NCBI GenBank assembly: GCA_023423235.1 | Contig: JAFAFY010000431.1 | Location: forward strand, 1-7,645 | Origin: Pseudomonadota bacterium | GTDB taxonomy: Bacteria; Pseudomonadota; Gammaproteobacteria; Xanthomonadales; Xanthomonadaceae | DNA: 7,645 bases | Direction of reading: 5' to 3' | Shown here: positions 1 to 6,839 of the stretch, piece by piece | How the letters are laid out: every line of letters starts with the position of its first letter | How positions within the stretch are numbered: position 1 is the first letter of the stretch | The notes under the pieces: generated by a model | Databases searched by the model: none | The model's input: the letters and a program-made list of their open reading frames with translations, nothing else | Told to the model about the DNA's origin: nothing | Program-made: the position numbers and the translations under genes

Positions 1-1597
<1,597 letters not shown>

Positions 1598-1780
1598 GGG
1601 CGGCGGCTATGAGAGTGTGGGAATGTGGCGACGCTACGGATCGAGGCGATCACGGAAGCTGTTGCGATGAAACCGGAGGCGCTGCCTGGCCGTGTCACGG
1701 CGACAGCAGCGGAATCGGGCGCGGCGGCACCGGCGGCAGAGGCACGGAAACCGCAGGCGTCGCAGCCGGCGACATCGACA
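1598..1780. other. Gap between pgl and edd, no gene
   Basis: This 183-base stretch separates the pgl stop from the edd start. Reading frames through it on either strand are extensions or shadows of neighbours and show no recognisable protein. I see no T-tract terminator for pgl and no convincing -35/-10 pair for edd. The only small symmetry is GTCGC/GCGAC around 1759-1773, too short to call. It is longer than the overlapping junctions upstream in the cluster, so it could hold a weak promoter or an mRNA processing site; neither can be shown from sequence alone. Confidence 0.6.
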
Positions 1781-2533
1781 TCAGGGGCACCAGTGCACGT
1801 GCAAGGCTGCACCCGGCGTGGTGAAGGCGATGCGCGCGGGATATTCGGTGGCGTCGTCGCTATCGAGCAGGCGATCGAGCAGGGCGCGCTTGCGCTCGCC
1901 GCGGATCAGCAGGATGCGGGTATGCGCAGGCGCCAGGCCTGCGGGCGTGAGGCTGATGCGCCGGTGCCATTGCTGGGCGCCAGGGCAGCCGGTGGCATCC
2001 ACGCCGACATAGGCCGCTGGCGTGCGCAAGGCGCGCGCCAGTCCTTCCATGCCCGGGAACAGCGACGCGGTGTGGCCGTCGTCGCCCATGCCCAGCACCA
2101 CCACGCCGGCGGGCTGGCGCGCATGCAGGTTGGCGGTGGCGACCGCTTCGTCGAACGGCCGGCCGGCGCTGGTCAGGGTTTCCAGCCGTGCCTTGGCGGC
2201 CTTGTTCTGGATCAGCGTCTCACGCAGCAGGCGCGCATTGCTGTCGGGGTCTTCGGGCAGCAGCCAGCGTTCGTCCACCAGCGCCACGTCGACCCGGTCC
2301 CAGGCCAGCGGCGCCTTCGACAACGCTTCATAGACCGGCCCGGGCGTCTTGCCGCCGGACAGCAGCAGGCGCGCGCGCTCGACCTGCTGCAGGTCGCGGC
2401 TGAGTGCGGAGGAAATGGCGATCGCCGCGCCCCAGGTCCACTGGGTGGCGGAGTCGTAGACATGCAGGTGCATGCGGGCATCGTCGCCGATTCCGGCGCC
2501 AAAGCCAAAAGCGGGCGGGATCGCGCGGCTCAC
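1781..2533 (-). CDS. pgl: 6-phosphogluconolactonase (DevB/Pgl type)
   Basis: Hydrolyses 6-phosphoglucono-1,5-lactone, the Zwf product, to 6-phosphogluconate, which Edd then uses. With the GTG start at 2533 it is 250 aa. Family motifs are in order: LLLSGGKTP (57-65 region), VDERW (86-90), GMGDDGHTASLFPG (148-161) and RISLTPAGL (192-200). No signal peptide or membrane segment is seen, so it is cytoplasmic. The GTG overlaps the glk stop by four bases (GTGA) and has an AGGG Shine-Dalgarno-like element at 2544-2541, seven bases upstream. The alternative is the ATG at 2473-2471 (230 aa, beginning MHLHVYDS), where the family similarity starts; it has no visible ribosome site. The 20 extra residues include codons such as GCT TTT GGC TTT that are less GC-biased than the rest. 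Function is very secure; the start is about two to one in favour of GTG. Confidence 0.93.
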   Translation of the reverse strand: MSRAIPPAFGFGAGIGDDARMHLHVYDSATQWTWGAAIAISSALSRDLQQVERARLLLSGGKTPGPVYEALSKAPLAWDRVDVALVDERWLLPEDPDSNARLLRETLIQNKAAKARLETLTSAGRPFDEAVATANLHARQPAGVVVLGMGDDGHTASLFPGMEGLARALRTPAAYVGVDATGCPGAQQWHRRISLTPAGLAPAHTRILLIRGERKRALLDRLLDSDDATEYPARIAFTTPGAALHVHWCP

Positions 2534-3534
2534 GCCGCCGCCCTGGCGCGTGCGATCGCCGCCGCGCCCAGCAATCCGGGATGCGGATGCAGCAATGCGA
2601 CCGTCGGTACCCGGGCCATGTTGGGCGAGAACCGGCCCTTGTGCTCGAAGCGCTGGCGAAAACCCGAATGGCGGATCGAGTCGAGCATCTTCGGCACCAG
2701 GCCGCCGGTCAGGAACACCCCGTCCCAGGCGCCCAGTGTCAGCACCAGGTCGCCTGCGATCGCGCCGAACACCGCGCAGAACACGTCGATGGTGCGCCCG
2801 CACAGCGGGTCGCCGTCGCGCGCGCGCGCCGTGATGTCGGCCGGCTGCAGCGGGCCGGGGTCCTCGCCGGCGATCTCGCTCAGCGCACGGTGGATGTTGA
2901 CCAGGCCCGGGCCGCAGATCAGGCGTTCGTTGGACACGCGCCCGAACTGCGCCGACAGCCGCTGCAGGATCTCGGTTTCCTCCGGCGTGCCCGGCGGAAA
3001 GCTGACATGGCCACCTTCGGTTTCCAGCGGATGGTGGTGGCCGTCGCGCATCACCAGCGCGCCGACGCCCAGGCCGGTGCCGGGGCCGATGACGGCGTAG
3101 GTGCGCGGCGCCTTCGGATCGCCACCGGCATGCCAGGCGGCGCCGCCGATCGTGGCGATGTCGTCGGGCTGCAGCAGCGGGATGGCCATCGCCTGGGCGG
3201 CGAAGTCGTTGACCAGCACCACGTCCTCGATGCCGAGGCGCTGCCGGGTGCGCGAGCGCGAGATCACCCAGGGATGGTTGGTGATGCGGGCCTCGTCGCC
3301 GTCGACCCGGCCGGCGACCGCGAAGACGCCGTGATGCAGGTGTGCCGTGCCTTCGTGCCCGGTTTCCTCCAGGTAATGCAGCGCGGCGTCGGCCAGCGAC
3401 GGAAAGCTGGCGACGGCGAAACCGCGCACGCTGTCGGCGATCAGCGGGGTGCCGCTGGCGGTGTCGGCGAGGGCGAAACGGGCGTTGGTGCCGCCGATGT
3501 CGGCCAGCAGGGCAAGTGGGCTTGGCGCGCTCAC
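2530..3534 (-). CDS. glk: Glucokinase (bacterial Glk, ROK-unrelated E. coli type)
   Basis: ATP-dependent phosphorylation of glucose to glucose-6-phosphate, supplying Zwf; cytoplasmic. The product is 334 aa, normal for the E. coli Glk family (Pfam Glucokinase). Visible motifs: phosphate-binding loop ADIGGTNARF (11-20), ITNHPWV (84-90), VLVNDF with likely catalytic D110, GPGTGLGVGAL (150-160), TEGGH (172-176), ICGPGLVNIHRAL (206-218), GVFLTGGLVP (272-281), GFRQRFEHKGRF (291-302) and HPGLLGAAA (318-326). The start is GTG at 3534-3532, giving MSAPSPLALLADIGG; it overlaps the zwf TGA in a GTGA. No strong Shine-Dalgarno is seen, so initiation is likely coupled to ribosomes finishing zwf. Its stop overlaps the pgl GTG in the same way. 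Having a glucokinase in the operon implies that free glucose reaches the cytoplasm, as opposed to only PTS-phosphorylated sugar. Confidence 0.97.
   Translation of the reverse strand: MSAPSPLALLADIGGTNARFALADTASGTPLIADSVRGFAVASFPSLADAALHYLEETGHEGTAHLHHGVFAVAGRVDGDEARITNHPWVISRSRTRQRLGIEDVVLVNDFAAQAMAIPLLQPDDIATIGGAAWHAGGDPKAPRTYAVIGPGTGLGVGALVMRDGHHHPLETEGGHVSFPPGTPEETEILQRLSAQFGRVSNERLICGPGLVNIHRALSEIAGEDPGPLQPADITARARDGDPLCGRTIDVFCAVFGAIAGDLVLTLGAWDGVFLTGGLVPKMLDSIRHSGFRQRFEHKGRFSPNMARVPTVALLHPHPGLLGAAAIARARAAA
2541..2544 (-). promoter_or_regulatory. Ribosome binding site supporting the pgl GTG start
   Basis: On the minus strand AGGG lies seven bases before the GTG at 2533, inside the glk C-terminal codons. 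The competing ATG at 2473 has only a GGAA about 17 bases away, too far to serve. This is the main sequence argument for the longer pgl protein. Confidence 0.45.
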
Positions 3535-4940
3535 GATCTGCGCCCGTTCTGCGTGACGGTGCGCGGCAGGAACGGGAGGGCTTCTTCCGGGCCCCAGGAA
3601 CCGGCCGGGTAGTCGTAGACCGGCGTGCCGGCCTCGCGCCAGGCGGCACTGACGCTGTCGATCCAGCGCCAAGCGGCCTCGACCTCGTCGTCGCGCACGA
3701 ACAACGTCTGGTCGCCCTTGAGCGCGTCGATCATCAGGCGCTCGTAGGCGATGCGGCGCTTGGGTGGCAACATCGCCAGGTCCAGCGACATCGGCTGCAG
3801 TTCGTTGGCGCTCCATTCCGATGCGGCCAGGCTGCCCAGCAGGCCCAGTTCGATGGTTTCCTCCGGCTGCAGGCGCATGCGCAGGGTGTTGGCGCGCGCG
3901 CGCTTGCGCTCCCCCGGGCCGAACAGCCAGTGGGTGACCGGCTTGAACGTCACCAGCACCTCGGTGGTGCGCGAGGGCATGCGCTTGCCGGTGACCAGCC
4001 GGAACGGCACGCCGGCCCAACGCCAGTTGTCGATCCATGCGCGCAGGCCGACGAAGGTCTCCACGTTGCCCGGGTGGTCGAAACCCTTGACCGCGTGGCC
4101 GTCGACCACGCCGTCGCGGTAGCGCCCGCGCACGCTGTCGGCATCGACATCCGCCGCAGACATCGGCCGCAGCGCGCGCAGCACCTTGCGCTTCTCGTCG
4201 CGGATGCTGTCGGTGTCCATCGCCGCCGGCGGTTCCATGGCGATCAGCGCCAGCAGCTGCAGCATGTGGTTCTGGACCATGTCGCGCAGCGCGCCGTAGT
4301 CGGCGTAGTAGCCCTCGCGGCCGTCCACGCCCGCGGTCTCGGCGACGATGATGTCGACCGACTCGATCCAGCGCCGCTCCCACACCGCCTCGAACAGGGT
4401 GTTGCCCAGCCGCAGCGCCAGCAGGTTCTGCACCGGCGCCTTGCCCAGGTAATGGTCGATGCGGAAGATCCGCGACTCGTCCAGCGCGGATTTCAGGGTG
4501 GCGTCGATCTCGCTGGCGCTGGCCAGGTCATGCCCGATCGGCTTCTCCAGCACCAGGCGCGAGGGCGCCTCCAGCAGGCCGGCGGCCTTGAGCCCGCGAC
4601 AGGCGGAGGCGAACAGGTTGGGCGGCGTGGACAGGTAGCTGACCGCCGGACGGTCGGCGTAGCGCGACAGCGACGTGGCCATCGACCCGGGATCGCCCAG
4701 GTCCACCGGCACGTAGTGGATCCGGCGCAGCAGGTCCTCGAGCGCGACATAGTCGTCGCCGGCCAGGCGCTCGCGCAGCCAGGCGCGGAACGAGTCGTCG
4801 TCGTGCTCGCTGCGCGCGATCGCGATCACCCGGAAATTGTCGGGCAGCAGCCGGTCGCGCAGCAGGTGGTGCAGCGAGGGGAACAGATAGCGTTGCGCCA
4901 GGTCGCCAGTGGCGCCGAACAACAGCAGGGAGTCGTGCAT
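3531..4940 (-). CDS. zwf: Glucose-6-phosphate 1-dehydrogenase
   Basis: Oxidises glucose-6-phosphate to 6-phosphogluconolactone with NAD(P)+, opening both the Entner-Doudoroff route and the oxidative pentose phosphate route. The protein is 469 aa, slightly short for the family (about 475-500). Landmarks: Rossmann nucleotide motif FGATGDLAQR (8-17), LEKPIGHD (131-138), the active-site RIDHYLGK (160-167), QNHMLQ with probable catalytic base H225 (223-228), and VTGKRM (316-321). It is first in the minus-strand cluster and shares GTGA with glk. The ATG at 4940 is preceded by AAGGAA with a long 12-base spacer; it begins MHDSLLLFGATG, and the Rossmann strand leaves little room for a later start. One oddity: where Leuconostoc and E. 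coli enzymes have a conserved Lys in GDLA-x-R-K, this protein has Tyr (Y18). The open frame is intact. Confidence 0.97.
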   Translation of the reverse strand: MHDSLLLFGATGDLAQRYLFPSLHHLLRDRLLPDNFRVIAIARSEHDDDSFRAWLRERLAGDDYVALEDLLRRIHYVPVDLGDPGSMATSLSRYADRPAVSYLSTPPNLFASACRGLKAAGLLEAPSRLVLEKPIGHDLASASEIDATLKSALDESRIFRIDHYLGKAPVQNLLALRLGNTLFEAVWERRWIESVDIIVAETAGVDGREGYYADYGALRDMVQNHMLQLLALIAMEPPAAMDTDSIRDEKRKVLRALRPMSAADVDADSVRGRYRDGVVDGHAVKGFDHPGNVETFVGLRAWIDNWRWAGVPFRLVTGKRMPSRTTEVLVTFKPVTHWLFGPGERKRARANTLRMRLQPEETIELGLLGSLAASEWSANELQPMSLDLAMLPPKRRIAYERLMIDALKGDQTLFVRDDEVEAAWRWIDSVSAAWREAGTPVYDYPAGSWGPEEALPFLPRTVTQNGRRS

Positions 4941-4976
4941 GGACGCCAGGGGTTCCTTGGCTCAGGTGGAGGACAG

Positions 4977-4992
4977 CGGCAGCGGGCTGCCG
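4977..4992. repeat. Short perfect hairpin in the zwf leader
   Basis: CGGCAGC (4977-4983) is followed after two G bases by its exact complement GCTGCCG (4986-4992). In the zwf transcript it would fold into about six pairs with a four-base loop, 36-52 bases before the ATG. There is no T-run, so it does not look like a terminator. It could be a leader hairpin that protects the mRNA 5' end; a role is speculative. Confidence 0.5.
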
Positions 4993-4999
4993 ACGCCGG

Positions 5000-5008
5000 A
5001 GAATAGCA
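5000..5008 (-). promoter_or_regulatory. Candidate zwf promoter, extended -10 only
   Basis: On the minus strand TGC-TATTCT reads as an extended -10 (TGn plus four of six matches to TATAAT). It would start transcription near 4993, giving a leader of about 50 bases. No good -35 is present at 16-18 bases, so the call is weak; it is the best AT-leaning box within 100 bases of zwf. Confidence 0.3.
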
Positions 5009-5036
5009 GCGCGCCGCGGCGCCGGAAGGCGCGCTG
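5007..5036. repeat. 9-bp perfect inverted repeat upstream of zwf
   Basis: CAGCGCGCC (5007-5015) and GGCGCGCTG (5028-5036) are perfect complements around a 12-base loop. The left arm touches the zwf -10-like box at 5000-5008. It could be a regulator binding site over the zwf promoter or a cruciform/hairpin; no T-tract follows on either strand, so intrinsic termination is unlikely. Chance is not excluded at this GC content. Confidence 0.5.
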
Positions 5037-5380
5037 GAGGCATGGCGGGAAAGTGCCAAGGCGGATGCGGCGATGACATCGGATTTGCTGCGCTGCAGCG
5101 GTGCGTCGGGCGTTCGCGACCTGGCGCGGCAAGGACGCGCCGACGGGATTGCAGCCACGGTCGCCGGCGCGCATTTGTCCTGGAATGCCGCGTGGGTGGG
5201 TGGGCGCGTGCGCGTGGACCGCTGGATGACGCGGCAGCGGATCCCCGCATCCCGCGTTCGAGGCATGGATCACGTTGGCGGACGTGCACAGCCGCGCGGG
5301 GCGGGCATCCGCGGCGCGGGACCGGTGGCGCGCACTGCATGGTGTCGGGATGGCATCGGCCAATGTGTTCCCACCCGCCT

Positions 5381-5400
5381 GCATGAAAACGGTTACATGC
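5381..5400. promoter_or_regulatory. LacI/CcpA-family operator upstream of the sugar ABC ATPase
   Basis: GCATGAAAACGGTTACATGC is an imperfect palindrome centred on the CG at 5390-5391; eight of ten symmetric positions pair, including five consecutive outer pairs. Its core TGAAAACGGTTACA (5384-5397) fits every fixed position of the LacI-family/cre pattern TGNAANCGNTNNCA. The central CG, where LacI-family hinge helices insert, and the A/T-rich arms stand out against the GC-rich surroundings. The site ends directly at a candidate -10 (5401-5406), a position suited to repression. No LacI-family gene is in the window, so the regulator must be encoded elsewhere. It lies 80 bases from the ATPase start and 440 from zwf, so the ATPase is the likely target. 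Confidence 0.72.
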
Positions 5401-5406
5401 CAGAAT
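5398..5406 (+). promoter_or_regulatory. Candidate promoter of the sugar ABC ATPase, extended -10
   Basis: TGC-CAGAAT is an extended -10-like element (TGn, four of six matches to TATAAT). The sequence 17 bases upstream (CCTGCA) is a poor -35, as is common with extended -10 promoters. Transcription would begin near 5413, leaving about 67 bases of leader. It overlaps the end of the LacI-type operator, which supports both calls mutually. Confidence 0.35.
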
Positions 5407-5479
5407 AGCCGAAATCGGATGTGGTCGCGCCGGCCCTGGGGGCGGCGTGCCACGATGCCACGACAGCCCGGGAGGCAAG

Positions 5480-6568
5480 ATGGCGAACGTGCGGTTCGAT
5501 GCGGTACGCAAGGTGTATCCCAACGGCCATGTCGGCGTGGCCGGCGCCAGCTTCGAGGTCGCCGATGGCGAACTGCTGGTACTGGTCGGCCCTTCTGGCT
5601 GCGGCAAGTCGACGCTGCTGCGGATGATCGCCGGGCTGGAGGAGATTTCCTCCGGCACGCTGCGCATCGGCGCGCGCGTGGTCAACGACGTCGCGCCGAA
5701 GGACCGCGACATCGCCATGGTGTTCCAGAGCTACGCGCTGTACCCGCACATGAGCGTGGCCGAGAACCTCGCCTTCGGGTTGAAGCTGCGTGGCCAGCCC
5801 CGGGCCGAGGTGGCCGCGCGCGTGGCCGAGGCGGCGCAGATGCTGGAACTGGAGCAGGTGCTCGACCGCAAGCCCGGCCAGCTGTCGGGCGGCCAGCGCC
5901 AGCGCGTTGCCCTGGGCCGGGCGCTGGTGCGCCAGCCGCAGGTGTTCCTGCTCGACGAGCCGCTGTCCAACCTCGACGCCAAGCTGCGCAGCGGCATGCG
6001 GGTGGAGATCGCGCGGCTGCACCGCAAGCTGGGGACCACCATGATCTACGTCACCCACGACCAGATCGAGGCGATGACCCTGGGCCAGCGCATCGTGGTG
6101 TTCCGCGACGGCCAAATCCAGCAGATCGACACCCCGATGGCGCTCTACGAGCAGCCGGCCAACCTGTTCGTCGCGACCTTCCTCGGCAGCCCGGCGATGA
6201 ACGTGCTGCGCGGCACGCTGCACCGCGGCGATGCGGGCTGGCGGTTCGACGGCGGCGAGGGTGTGTCGCTGGCGCTCGGCGCAGCCGCGCTGCCGGACGA
6301 CTGGAACGACCGCACGCTGGATCTGGGCATCCGCCCCGAACACCTGCAACTGGCCGAGGCCGGCGATGCCGCGCTCGCGCCGGTGGTGGAAGTGGTGGAG
6401 CCGGTGGGCAGCGAGGTCTTCGTCAACCTGCGCCTGGCCGACCAGGCGCTGGTGGCCCGCCTGCCGCCCGAACGCGTGCCGGTGCCGGGCGAGACCCTGC
6501 CGCTGCGCATCCCGGTGGCGCGGGTGCATTTCTTCGACCCCGACAGCGGCGCGCGCCTGCCGCACTGA
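5480..6568 (+). CDS. CUT1-type sugar ABC transporter ATP-binding protein (MalK/UgpC/MsmX-like)
   Basis: Hydrolyses ATP at the inner membrane to drive uptake of a sugar or sugar-phosphate through a partner permease pair. The product is 362 aa. Nucleotide-binding domain: Walker A GPSGCGKST (37-45), Q-loop VFQSYALYPHMSV with Q83, signature LSGGQRQRVALGRA (135-148), Walker B VFLLDEP (155-161), switch His H193 in VTHDQ. The C-terminal MalK-type regulatory/TOBE region follows GSPAMN (236-241), with GIRPEHL (283-289). All catalytic residues are present. The ATG at 5480 is chosen over one 33 bases upstream (5447) because GGGAGG sits just before it (GGAGG at 5471-5475) and MANVRFDAVRKVYPNG is the usual N-terminus. 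No permease or binding-protein gene lies on either side, so it may be a shared energiser. The substrate (maltose, other glucosides, glycerol-3-phosphate) cannot be told from the ATPase, so I give no symbol; ugpC is the common automatic name. A LacI-type operator upstream favours sugar control. Confidence 0.95.
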   Translation: MANVRFDAVRKVYPNGHVGVAGASFEVADGELLVLVGPSGCGKSTLLRMIAGLEEISSGTLRIGARVVNDVAPKDRDIAMVFQSYALYPHMSVAENLAFGLKLRGQPRAEVAARVAEAAQMLELEQVLDRKPGQLSGGQRQRVALGRALVRQPQVFLLDEPLSNLDAKLRSGMRVEIARLHRKLGTTMIYVTHDQIEAMTLGQRIVVFRDGQIQQIDTPMALYEQPANLFVATFLGSPAMNVLRGTLHRGDAGWRFDGGEGVSLALGAAALPDDWNDRTLDLGIRPEHLQLAEAGDAALAPVVEVVEPVGSEVFVNLRLADQALVARLPPERVPVPGETLPLRIPVARVHFFDPDSGARLPH

Positions 6569-6612
6569 GGGCCGCGCAGGCCTTTGCCCTGCATCCAGCA
6601 GGCCGGCCGGAA

Positions 6613-6636
6613 GCGCCTGCCAGGCGCCGCGCCTGG
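6613..6636. repeat. Overlapping alternative hairpins between the ATPase gene and smc
   Basis: GCGCCTG occurs at 6613-6619 and again at 6629-6635; between them CAGGCGC (6621-6627) is complementary to both. The middle arm can pair left (7 bp, one-base gap) or right (CCAGGCG 6620-6626 with CGCCTGG 6630-6636, three-base loop), but not both at once. The tract lies 45-68 bases after the ATPase stop. No T-run follows, so it is not a standard intrinsic terminator, though it may block exonucleases or act with Rho. Confidence 0.45.
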
Positions 6637-6686
6637 ACCCGCGGTTTGGCCTGTGGCGCGGCCCGGCAAGGGCCTGCCTGGCTCGT

Positions 6687-6692
6687 TATACT
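6687..6692 (+). promoter_or_regulatory. Candidate smc promoter -10 box
   Basis: TATACT matches five of six bases of TATAAT and is the most AT-rich hexamer in the gap before smc. The -35 is weak: CCGGCA at 6663-6668 with an 18-base spacer matches three of six. Transcription would start near 6699, leaving about 140 bases of leader before the smc ATG. Confidence 0.45.
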
Positions 6693-6839
6693 GGCCGCTT
6701 GCCCCCAGCCGGAGGCCATGCAGCGCCAGTGGAATCAATCACTTGGCCGCGTGCGCCGGTCGCCGGGGATCCGCTGCTCCTGCTCCCCTTTCCACGGTAT
6801 CCGCGGCCTGCGGACGCCATCGAGGCCTCCCGACGCCGC

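Larger units (their letters stand above)
4941..5479. other. Divergent intergenic region between zwf and the sugar ABC ATPase
   Basis: This 539-base region must hold promoters for both divergent units. Near zwf it carries two perfect hairpins (4977-4992, 5007-5036) and an extended -10-like box. Near the ATPase it has the LacI-type operator (5381-5400) with an extended -10-like box. The middle part, about 5040-5370, shows nothing beyond a 10-base CGCTGCAGCG palindrome (5091-5100), which is unremarkable at this GC content. An open frame at 5073-5408 on the plus strand (111 codons) has no Shine-Dalgarno worth noting, no recognisable domain and a low-complexity Arg/Gly/Ala composition typical of chance frames; I do not call it a gene. 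Confidence 0.7.
6569..6839. other. Gap between the ABC ATPase and smc
   Basis: This 271-base gap holds the hairpin tract (6613-6636), a TATACT box (6687-6692) and, at 6711-6720, a GGAGG closely followed by an ATG that opens a short frame out of phase with smc. The smc frame itself is also open upstream, with an in-frame GTG at 6729. No conserved protein is recognisable here. I see no intrinsic terminator with a T-tract for the ATPase gene, so some read-through into smc is possible. Confidence 0.6.

Noticed and set aside
3342..5006. 554-codon plus-strand frame antisense to zwf
   Set aside because: Composition is low complexity (Gln, Arg, Val, Ala), and it is fully opposite the conserved zwf. 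Shadow frame.
5091..5100. CGCTGCAGCG palindrome as an operator
   Set aside because: A 10-base GC-rich palindrome is expected by chance here; it is over 370 bases from the ATPase start and shows no flanking promoter element.
5073..5408. 111-codon plus-strand frame in the zwf-ATPase intergenic region
   Set aside because: No recognisable domain, no good ribosome site, composition like a chance GC-rich frame, and it runs through the operator and candidate promoter.
5447..5479. Upstream ATG adding 11 residues to the ABC ATPase
   Set aside because: The ATG at 5480 has GGAGG immediately upstream and gives the normal family N-terminus; the 11 extra residues (MPRCHDSPGGK) encode the ribosome site itself.
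5393..6565. 390-codon minus-strand frame opposite the ABC ATPase gene
   Set aside because: His/Gln/Arg-rich shadow with no motif; the plus strand carries every ABC ATPase motif in order.
6576..6592. GCAGG/CCTGC hairpin just after the ABC ATPase stop as a terminator
   Set aside because: Only five pairs with a seven-base loop, and no T-tract after it.
6729..6839. In-frame GTG giving SMC a 37-residue N-terminal extension
   Set aside because: SMC proteins begin at the short M-x-L-x-x-I-K-L-x-G-F-K-S-F stretch; the extension is Pro/Arg-rich, and the GGAGG is 13 bases away.
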